A DNA stretch of 64,000 nt from Phlebopus portentosus (taxonomy: Eukaryota > Basidiomycota > Agaricomycetes > Boletales > Boletinellaceae). The notes beneath the pieces are model-generated. The model saw only the letters and a program-made list of their open reading frames with translations. It had not been told where the DNA came from and ran no database searches. Each line of letters starts with the position of its first letter. Position 1 is the stretch's first letter. A program made the translations under genes and the position numbers. This document shows positions 55,538 through 64,000 of the stretch, piece by piece. The stretch lies in assembly GCA_037892935.1 (NCBI GenBank), contig JAYXKI010000019.1:558001-622000 (forward strand), read 5' to 3'.

Positions 55538-56490
55538 GTGGATTATGCAATGATTTACATTTGGCTCTTTTGCATTGCCATCGGAATACTCATTGCCTTT
55601 GGACGAAGCTTGGTTTTAACAGATCCTAGCAGGGACCTTATTGGAAGACTTGCCTGGTACATATATGAGAGGACGGAACAGTTACAGAAGGACTTCAAGA
55701 AGGGAGTCGAGGCAATCACCCAGCTTAAGGACATGATCAAGAAATATCAGAAGAGGCAGGAACAAATTATGGCAATCGAAGGTGCATTTTATGGACAAGT
55801 CCTGATAAAGTTACAGCACTTGGACGAGAAAATTGAAGCATACTACAACGAGACAGAGGAATGAGACAAGGAGGTAGTGAAATAGATTATTAGCCACTTT
55901 GAATCACAAGTGAACAGATTCAACACCATCAGGGCAAGACTATGACGTGCAGAAGAAGCAGATACAGAAGTCACAAGGGTGATCACACACATTGAAAACA
56001 CCTTAGTGCAATTGTCGGAAGTCATGTCAAGAATGTCAGGGCCAAGAATCAGACAACAGAGAGGAAGACAAACAGGTAGAGCACCAAGCGGCTATAGTGC
56101 AGATAGGTACCTATATCCTCCCCATTTCTCAGAATCAGAAAGTAGCTCATCAAGCTATAGATCAGCTTTATCAAGCCACCCACCAACAATGACCCTGTTT
56201 AATGATTATTCAGAGAATCACAGTTGACACCCAGATTCTCTGCCAGAGTCAGATTCAGATGAAGAAAGCGTAGTAGGTAGCCCAAGACAAAATATCCCGG
56301 TCATAAATGATTTAACACTACCACTCAGACCGGTGTCCCCTTCAGAGGCTTCAGGAGAACACAGAGAACCTAATCAGAGAAATACTAACTCAGAGACGAT
56401 AGAGGCAAGTATCTAACAAGTAAATACATTTGAATTATCCACTAACAACTCTGATAGCCCAATCTCCTCTATCTCGGAGTCAGATTAGAA
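55538..56490 (+). pseudogene. ORF B homologue (membrane segment plus coiled coil)
   Basis: The N-terminal hydrophobic run MIYIWLFCIAIGILIAF sits where ORF B has its membrane segment, followed by a charged helix (LIGRLAWYIYERTEQLQKDF, QLKDMIKKYQKRQEQIMAIE). After stops at about 55862 and beyond come RAEEADTEVTRVITHIENTL, an Arg/Gly stretch, a Ser/Glu-rich SESESSSSSY tract and an acidic end. Same domain order as ORF B at 11176-13083, shorter and broken. Confidence 0.7.
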
Positions 56491-56580
56491 ACACCAAAGA
56501 TAGATGGGTTTAGTAGTCAGGAACTGTTAGAGCAAATAGAAGACCTGTTTGAGACCTCTGTAGTATTATAAATAATAAAT

Positions 56581-57460
56581 ATGGTGGCAAATCTGAATCC
56601 GAATCCACCAATTGGAAATATTATTAAAGCACCAACATTTAAAGAAACAAGTAAAGAGAATGTTGAAGCATTTCTCACACAAATAGACTTACAATTTGAT
56701 GTAAATAATATCACAGGAGATGCAGATAAGACAAAAGTGATATGTCAATGCCTAAAAAGAAATGCATTGGTGTAGATAGTGCCACATGTTCAAAGTCGTA
56801 GTGTAGTAGGATTAGTAGGAATAGCAGTAGGCGCCTGGGCAAATTATGAAGCCTTTAAAGGGTTCTTAAGAGCCCAACATGGAAAGCATTATGATGTAAC
56901 AGAAGATACAATAAAGAAAATACATAACATCTGACAAGGGAGAGCATCCATATTAGATTACAATATGGAATTTGATCAAATATCAGCATACCTCCTAGCA
57001 GACTACAATGCAGTAGTGCAAAAATTAATATATAAATCAGGATTACAAGATACAATCCTGGCAAGATTAATAGCCCAATCAGGAAGCCAAGCATGGGACC
57101 TGGAGACATGGATGAGAAATGCAAAAGATAGTAAAGCAGGCTTAGCATTTTTAAGAACAATACATGGTGTACATTTGTCGCAATATGAAGCAAATGCAAA
57201 ACTATTATTTGTACTAGACTATACACTGGTGGAAGTAGATGTCAGATGAGTCAAGAAACTACAAGAAAGTTTTAATAAAGGATCTATTAAGTGTTATAGT
57301 TGTGGTATATTAGGACATTTTGCTAGGGACTGCAGAAAACAGACAAGTAAACATTCAGGGAAGAAACTAAGGAAGAGTGAAAGGGTCAAGATTTAAGCAC
57401 CGAGAATTAGACATCAATAAAGAAGAAGATGAGGAAGACCTCAGTGAGTGTTAAAGGTGT
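56581..57460 (+). pseudogene. Gag of the second element with CCHC knuckle
   Basis: MVANLNPNPPIGNIIKAPTF, then capsid-type helices (ENVEAFLTQIDLQFD; WANYEAFKGFLRAQHG; ILDYNMEFDQISAYLL) and the zinc knuckle CYSCGILGHFARDC (about 57296-57337), similar to CWACGKTGHFARDC of the first element. Three or more in-frame stops and one frameshift. It ends in acidic residues (EEDEEDLSEC). Confidence 0.88.
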
Positions 57461-59024
57461 AGGTCCAGAGTTACACTAGTTTTGATCCTTTTGCCTAAGC
57501 AGCAGTATGTTGTGCAGAGGTGATCTATCTACCCACGTTTAGCTATACTATGTGATCTCCTTACTATCCTTCCTAGTCGCAGTTCTGGTTAGGGATGCTT
57601 TCAGAGACAAGGTAGAATAAGAGCAGATTGGGATTTTCAAGAGGCATAGTAGTACAAAGCACACAGTAGATAGTGAGTTAAGACACTGTTGCCATGTGTT
57701 AAGAGGATTGAAAGATGGGGGAAAGAGGGACTACTTCTAATGCTATTTATGCTTTCTAGATAATCTATTTTTCATCTTATTTCTTACTCATCTCCTCTCC
57801 ACTTTACTCTACCTTGCTCCACTTCTCTCCACTATTACATCACTTTCTTCATCATTCTGCTCCACTGAGTGCCACTTTGCTCTAACATGTCTCCACTATG
57901 ACAGAATTCTATGGGGTTGCTGACTAAGACAATAGAGGTGCTGTTCCAATATGAAAAGCTCCACTGTCAGTGCTCCATTATGATGTCAATTCCATCACCA
58001 GGTGGGATTGTAGCTCTTGGTGTAATGTAAGCAGCTTGATATGTGACTCTTCACTGTTCATCTTGTGGTCCGAAGTGTGTAAGCACAACTTGCACATTGG
58101 TATTGAGATATCGGGTTGGTGTAGAGTATGGTCCAATACATACCATGAACTGTATGAGTTTAGCTGGGGGATGCAGTTGTGTTCGAGTGACTAGCCATGC
58201 TTTGCCTAGAAGTCAAATGTTGTGAATGTATTGCCATATCCTTCATTGGAGTACCAGTTATAGTTATTTGGTGTCTAGGTTCACGTTCCTTAGTTAATAA
58301 AGGTTCACTTGTACTGTAGAAGCTAGACATGAATTATGCAGCTCTGGCTTATACCATCCTAGTATCCTCCAAGTTATCAGGTCTGCAGCTCGAGGGGTTT
58401 GAGTTGTAACAATGAGTTTCTCATATCGCTTGGGTATTATAGGATTTGGTGGATTGGCATGTAACGCTTCTTGTATGTGACATTGGACTTCGATCTGGTA
58501 GTCACACATTTTACTTGTAGCATAACATACTGTGAAGTATATCTCATAAAGGACCATGTATATTTGAGCACAAGTCTGACAGTGCTGGAATGCCAGTGAT
58601 GTCTCTATTCGGCTTGGATTAGCCTTTAGACTTTAGTCATTAGATATTAGGCTTTGGATGTCGTGTTCTAGACTTTTCAGGCTTCTAGTGGTTTGATCAC
58701 TTCTTGACTTCTTTTGATCAGGTCAGATCGGGAGTTTAGTTGGCAGTGTTAAGGTGATGGTCAGTGGTAATAATTCAGCAGTGGTAACTACTGGTCGGCG
58801 GTGTTAAGTAGTCTGCAGGGTTACGTACTTGTAGTATACTTCTTAGGCACTCATATATTGCCATTGATGCCTGTGACTGTTGCCTTGGTCGTCTGAACAG
58901 TAGTTTGGCTCTGGTGACTGCTAGCCTGTTACTAGTCATATTTGGAATGCTGATCCTGTTGATCTGCTGATTGTGTTGCTCTTGATGCTAGTTTTTGAGC
59001 AGATCCTTTCAGGTTCTAGTTGTA
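57461..59024. other. 1.6-kb AT-rich stretch, unclassified
   Basis: No gene supported. A minus frame 58294-58557 (87 codons; YEIYFTVCYATSKMCDYQIE, EALHANPPNPIIP, AADLITWRILGWYKPEL) has protein-like composition and could be the remnant of a transposon or host gene I do not recognise. A pyrimidine-rich block lies at 57750-57900. Confidence 0.35.
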
Positions 59025-59575
59025 TGCATCATTCTAGACAGCATCTTCTCAGCTCACCAGTGCAAGCTGAGGCCCTAGCTAATATATAAACTAGTCTATT
59101 ACATCTGAAATAAATTTACATGTATGAATCTGACCTGTAATAATTTTTTCTGGTGCTTAGGAGGCTAGGAGGAAATGATAAGTTTTGAGTGATTCAGGCA
59201 TGCCTCAAAGCAGTACATTCTGATACAAAATACAACTCAAATTCAGACTGTAAATTCATAGTAGTCATGTTATCATTTTGGACAGCTTTGGGGAGGTGCT
59301 GGACTAGCAGGAAGTACAGAAAAAAATACACATGTAAAGAAGAGGAAAAAAACAATATTTTTGCTATTTTGGGGTCATTTTTTGCTCTATTTTCTCAATC
59401 TTTGTTTCTAAATGAAAGCCCTTTTGAAAATATGAATTTAGCAACTTAGATGATGTGAAACCATTGAGTTTTGGGTGAGATATGATTTTATCTATATTTT
59501 GAGGCACTTGTGACATGAAAAGTGGCAAAATCACATGATTGCCAACAATTTTGCAACTAGCTGTAATCCTGAGAA
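59025..59575 (+). repeat. Single module of the foldback repeat, outside the main element
   Basis: Matches the plus-oriented modules at 61200-61730 and 62790-63310 (agctcaccagtg...; aatgaaagcccttttgaaaa; ttgagttttgggtgagatat). It stops directly against the kinase fragment at about 59580, so it is the end of a second, truncated foldback copy. Confidence 0.85.
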
Positions 59576-59722
59576 TCTTATCTATAGCTTCATATTGAGG
59601 TGTCTTTATATCATTGACTTCGATCTCGAGATGCATTGTAAGGATGTGGAGGAGATGGTCGAAATGTCCTGTGGGACTTCTGGATGGAGAGCTCCGAAAG
59701 TCATTCTCAAGAATGATAAGCA

Positions 59723-59847
59723 CAGGGGGCAAAACCATATATCTGAACCTGAAATTTTTGATCCGAAATTGAAATCCAGCCAATCAGAGGTGAGCTTTCT
59801 GATTCTGTTTCCTGTATAAGCAGCTTAGAAACATAATTCTGCCCCCT
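59723..59847. mobile_element. 125-bp MITE with CAGGGGGCA ends
   Basis: Imperfect inverted ends (cagggggcaaaac and ...aattctgccccct). One end of a relative is at about 36010-36034. It sits inside the kinase reading frame; target duplication unclear (possibly TA). Confidence 0.65.
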
Positions 59848-59865
59848 ATGAAGCCGATGCACACG

Positions 59866-62800
59866 TTACAGCCTTTTTTATAAAGTAGAGAAAGTATAAA
59901 CCCGACCAACCATGATGCGATGTGCTTACCCCATTTGGTCATTCACCCTCCCACAACATTTCAACAGAAATGCACACAACATAACACCTCAAATGAAAAT
60001 TCTGACTCCATACATTTGTAGAGGGTATCCAAACCTACATTTTGTTGGTCTTATTCCCTAAAAATATAGCTATTTGAGCTTCCTATTTAAGGAAGAACCT
60101 TGACCTTATAAACTTACTTAGAATGTCATTTTGGCACATTTTGACACAACTTGAAATTTTTTGAATAAGAATTTTGCTGCTTATATGTGCAAAATTATTA
60201 TGTAAAGCATGCATTTGTTATACATTTGTCATATATTTGTAATAGCTTTGTCATATTCAAATCAAGTAGTTTTACTTGAAAGACCAGAAAAGCATAGATT
60301 AGCCAACCAAAGGCTTCAAACCAGCTCTAGGAAGCTAATCTACATTTGCAGAGCTTAAAATTCATGAGTCTCAAGGGAAATAAAACAAAAGTCTTGGGTT
60401 AGGTCAACCAGACCTCAGATTTTTGCTGCAGGGTCCTTCCAAATTGGGTTAAATCAGGGTCTGTCAGGGTCATCAGTCACATATGACAGGTTGGTCGAGT
60501 TTATACTTTCCCTACCTTATGTATTGTCACTTGTGACTTCTGTGATTTTTGTCATACAGAACACCTCAAAATATAAAAATCATCGTATCTCACTCAATTC
60601 TTGACTGTTTTGTGTGATATAAGTTGCTAAATCATAGTTTTACAGCTAGTTGTAAAATTGTTGGCAATCATGTGATTTCGTTACTTTTCATGTCATAAGA
60701 GCCTCAAAACACAAATAAAATCATATCTCACCCAAAACTCAATGATTTCACATCATCTAAGTTGCTAAATTCATCTTTTCGAAAGGGCTTTCATTTAGAA
60801 ACAAAGATTGAGAGAATAGGTAAAAATGTGACCCCAAAATGGCAAAAATCTTGTTTTTTGCCTCTTCCTTGCATGTGCATTTTTTTCTGTGCTCCATGCT
60901 GGTTCAGCACCTCCACAAAGCTGTCCAGAATGATAATATGATTATAATATGAATTTACAGACTGAGTTTGAGTTGAATTGTACACCAGAATGTACTGCTT
61001 TGAGGCATGCCTGAATTACTCAAAACTCATCATTTACCCCTAGCCTCCCAAGCTCCAGAGTAAATCCTTACAGGCCAGGTTGATGCATAAAAATTCATTT
61101 TGGATATAATAGACTAGGTTTGTGTGCTAGCTAGGGCCTCAGCATCCACTGGTGAGCTGGGAAGATACTATCTAGAATAGTGCATACAACTAGAACCTTA
61201 TGCTCAGCCCAGCTCACCAGTGGATGCTGAGGCCCTAGCTAGCACACAAACCTAGTCTATTATATCCAAAATGAATTTTTATGCATCAACCTGGCCTGTA
61301 AGGATTTACTCTGGAGCTTGGGAGGCTAGGGGTAAATGATGAGTTTTGAGTAATTCAGGCATGCCTCAAAGCAGTACATTCTGGTGTACAATTCAACTCA
61401 AACTCAGTCTGTAAATTCATATTATAATCATATTATCATTCTGGACAGCTTTGTGGAGGTGCTGAACCAGCATGGAGCACAGAAAAAAATGCACATGCAA
61501 GGAAGAGGCAAAAAACAAGATTTTTGCCATTTTGGGGTCACATTTTTACCTATTCTCTCAATCTTTGTTTCTAAATGAAAGCCCTTTCGAAAAGATGAAT
61601 TTAGCAACTTAGATGATGTGAAATCATTGAGTTTTGGGTGAGATATGATTTTATTTGTGTTTTGAGGCACTTGTGACATGAAAAGTGATGAAATCACATG
61701 ATTGCCAACAATTTTGCAACTAGCTGTAAGATAAGTTTCAAATTCCAACAAGGATGAAGAGAAATAAGCAAAGAATGAGTGAAATATGTCACAAAAGGCC
61801 GATTTTAGTCACTTCCTTCATATGCATTTTTTTCTGCCCTCAGACTGGGTGCTACAACAATCTAGACTGCATCAGAGTGGTGCTATTGGCATAATATGAA
61901 TTTACAGGCATCAACTTTCCTAAGAATAAATTTATTTTGAGGTCTGGGGGCCCTTGAGAAAAGGTAGGTTTGAGCTCAGCTCAGACATGTATCAAACCAG
62001 CAGATACAATGCAGAATACAGCTCAAAGTCAGTCTGTAAATTTACAATAAAGCAATTATATCATTTTGGACTTCTCTGTAGGACTGTAGTATCCAGTCTG
62101 AGGGCAGGAAAAAATGCACATGAAGGAAGTGTCTAAAATCGGCCTCTTGCAACATATTTCACTCATTCTTTGCTCATTTCTCTTCATCCTTGTTGGAATT
62201 TGAAACTTATCTTACAGCTAGTTGCAAAATTGTTGGCAATCATGTGATTTCATCACTTTTCATGTCACAAGTGCCTCAAAATACAGATAAAATCATATCT
62301 CACCCAAAACTCAATGGTTTCACATCATCTAAGTTGCTAAATTCATATTTTCAAAAGGGCTTTTATTCAGAAACAAAGATTGAGAAAATAGAGCAAAACA
62401 TGACCCTGAAATAGTGAAAAAAATATTTTTTGCCTTTTCTTTGCATGTGCATTTTTTTCTGTACTTCCTGCTGGCCCAGCACCTCCCCAAAGCTGTCCAA
62501 AATGATAACATGATTATACTATGAATTTACAGTCTGAATTTGAGTTGAATTGTGTACCAGAATGTACTGTTTTGAGGCATGTTTAAATCACTTAAAACTT
62601 ATCATTTCCTCCTAGCCTCCCAAGCACCAGAAAAAATTCTTACAGGTCAGATTCATACATGTAAATTCATTTCAGATGTAATAGACTAGGTTTATATATT
62701 AGTTAGGGCCTCAGCTGGCACTGGTGAGCTGAGAAGATACTGTCTAGAATGGTGCATACAATCAGAACTACTTGTTCAGCATAGCTCCCCAGTGGATCCT

Positions 62801-63439
62801 ACAGCAATAGGTGGTGCTCAAAGCTCATGTATTTAATCTATAGTGAATTTACATACATGAATCTGACCTGTAAGAATTTTTTCTGGAGCTTGGGAGGCTA
62901 GGGGTAAATGATGAGTTTTAAGTAATTCAGGCATGTCTCAAAGCAGTACATTCTGGTCTACAATTCAACTCAAATTCAGACTTTAAATTCATAGTATAAT
63001 CATGTTATCATTTTGGACAGCTTTGAGGAGGTGCTGGACCAGCAGGGATCACAGAAAAAAATGTATATGTAAAGAAGAGGCAAAAAACAATATTTTTGCT
63101 ATTTTGGGGTCATTTTTTGCTCTATTTTCTCAATCTTTGTTTCTAAATGAAAGCCCTTTTGAAAATATGAATTTAGCAACTTAGATGATGTGAAACCATT
63201 GAGTTTTGGGTGAGATATGATTTTATCTGTGTTTTGAGGCACTTGTGACATGAAAAGTGGTGAAATCACATGATTGCCAACAATTTTGCAACTAGCTGTA
63301 AAACTATAGATTTAGCAACTTATATCACGCAAAACGGTCAAGAATTGAGTGAGATACGGTGATTTTTATATTTTGAGGTGTTCTGTGTGACAAAAATCAC
63401 AGAAGTCGCGAGTGACAATACATATGAAAAAGGCTGTAA
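59866..63439. mobile_element. Foldback element made of nested palindromes
   Basis: Outer ends are TTACAGCC (59866) and GGCTGTAA (63439). Three palindrome centres lie at 61184.5, 61970.5 and 62756.5, spaced exactly 786 bp: the whole is symmetric about 61970.5 and each half is again a palindrome. The arms of the first centre (60643-61726) are nearly identical; the same 64-codon frame appears at 60791-60985 minus and 61384-61578 plus. Modules share gacagctttg..gaggtgctg and a tract aatgaaagccctttt. No transposase. AT-rich and CpG-poor. The left end is interrupted by a 635-bp insertion. Confidence 0.9.
59884..60516. mobile_element. 635-bp inverted-repeat insertion near the left end of the foldback
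   Basis: Ends gtagagaaagtataaacccg (59885) and its inverse ending ctttccctac (60515), about 27 bp. It lies 18 bp inside the foldback end; removing it makes the element symmetric about 61970.5. No coding frame. Confidence 0.75.
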
Positions 63440-63786
63440 ACCCTATCAGGGCGGACTTATGGTCTCGCGGTAGGGTGCTTCGATTCTTTGCTGAGGCAGC
63501 CGATGAGGAGGAAAAAGATGGGGACATAATGTTACTCTCAGATCTGCTGATGGACAGCGAGCCGAGACGGCGGCCTTTGCTGCATGAAGTGGTGGATGAA
63601 GAACCGTGCTTCTGGACATCTCGACGTCTCATCCATGCTCTCAAGAGTCAAGTCGGTAGTGACAACGTTCAAGAGACTGCTCTGGAATTTTCTAAGCTGA
63701 AGAGGACTCGTGATGACGCGGATCAGTTGGGTGAAGAAGGTTCGGCTTCGGAAATCGACTGGAATGTTCAGATCGCTCGGTTTTAG

Positions 63787-64000
63787 CCTCCATTCTCTTC
63801 GCCGGGTTCATGCTTTGACTCGCCTTCTTTCAGGTGCTTCAGATTCCATGGGCAGACGTGCTGGCTTGATGTACTTCGCACAGTCAGTGGCACAATAGAC
63901 AGGACAATAAACTGCTTCATAAAACGAACGCAATAAGGCTATCGATGGTAATAGCATAAAAACCATGCGGAAAAGAGTGGAGATATAGCTAGTCTGTAAA
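63787..64000. other. Right edge, downstream of the kinase remnant
   Basis: No gene seen; normal base composition returns here. Confidence 0.4.

Larger units (their letters stand above)
50648..57460 (+). mobile_element. Second, AT-rich relative of the chromovirus: 5' LTR to gag
   Basis: Begins TGTTATAAAAATTGTG, aligned with the element-strand LTR start TGTTACGAAAATTGTG of the first element; the next 130 bp match at about 75 percent. After a nested transposon (51558-54309) the LTR continues to CTAACA at 55072; without the insertion the LTR is about 1671 bp, close to 1606. The order ORF C, LTR end, ORF A, ORF B, gag with CCHC knuckle is the same as in the first element. It stops in the gag tail near 57460; pol and the 3' LTR are missing. 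Many frameshifts and TAG/TGA/TAA stops, CpG-poor. Confidence 0.85.
59580..63786 (+). pseudogene. Kinase gene split by a MITE and a foldback element
   Basis: The left piece (59586-59722) reads LRCLYIIDFDLEMHCKDVEE and MSCGTSGWRAPKV, subdomains VII-VIII. The right piece (63440-63786) resumes NPIRADLWSRG and continues RPLLHEVVDEEPCFW to the C-terminus. Together they match the kinase at 42918 without loss of subdomains; the N-lobe and catalytic loop are missing on the left, where another foldback module abuts. Confidence 0.85.

Noticed and set aside
58500..58600. Solo LTR in the 57.5-59.0 kb stretch
   Set aside because: No pair of TG...CA ends with a target duplication could be fixed.
60791..61578. 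Identical 64-codon frames as a duplicated small gene
   Set aside because: They are mirror copies created by the palindrome; no codon bias or motif supports coding.

Overview
The window looks like a repeat-rich stretch of a basidiomycete (Agaricomycete-type) fungal genome. The host genes have many short GT-AG introns of about 45-75 nt. There is a fungal-type Argonaute, a BUD13 splicing factor, an NmrA-like protein, an amidase, and several kinase-like genes of the Crinkler/FunK1 style that expand in mushrooms. The rest is LTR retrotransposons, a pogo-type DNA transposon, MITEs and large palindromes. All calls come from reading the sequence; no database search was run.

Layout. 1-2638: remnants of Ty3/gypsy-like elements. 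2639-15254: a 12.6-kb chromovirus on the minus strand with paired 1606-bp LTRs. Besides gag, protease, RT, RNase H, integrase and chromodomain it carries a 327-aa ORF inside each LTR (in U3) and a 635-aa membrane/coiled-coil ORF upstream of gag. 15255-16229: 3' end of a Ty1/copia element. 16230-25400: a two-gene cassette (small DUF7770-like gene plus phosphotransferase-like kinase, convergent) present three times; the third kinase copy is dead and split by a MITE. 25743-31383: amidase and Argonaute. 31.8-34.5 kb: kinase remnant and a Crinkler/kinase gene. 36.7-41.0 kb: NmrA-like gene, BUD13 and a small protein gene. 41.4-50.0 kb: a duplicated Gly/Met-rich gene (one decayed, one intact copy), a decaying Crinkler-kinase gene, coiled-coil and zinc-cluster remnants. 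50.6-57.5 kb: a second, AT-rich and heavily decayed relative of the 12.6-kb chromovirus, with a pogo-like transposon nested in its LTR. 59-64 kb: a nested-palindrome foldback element that, with a MITE, splits another kinase pseudogene.

The most interesting system is the chromovirus family. Two diverged copies share the same non-standard plan: an LTR-encoded protein and a leader ORF with a membrane segment and coiled coils ahead of gag. The younger copy also shows an 11-nt complementarity between its predicted RNA 5' end and the primer-binding position (Tf1-like self-priming), a roughly 780-nt leader with no AUG, and LTR divergence made only of transitions, mostly at CpG. Eight TGA stops interrupt gag-pol, several at positions where the family normally has arginine, which fits loss by methyl-CpG deamination. 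The AT-rich, CpG-poor 50-63 kb region looks like an older stage of the same decay.
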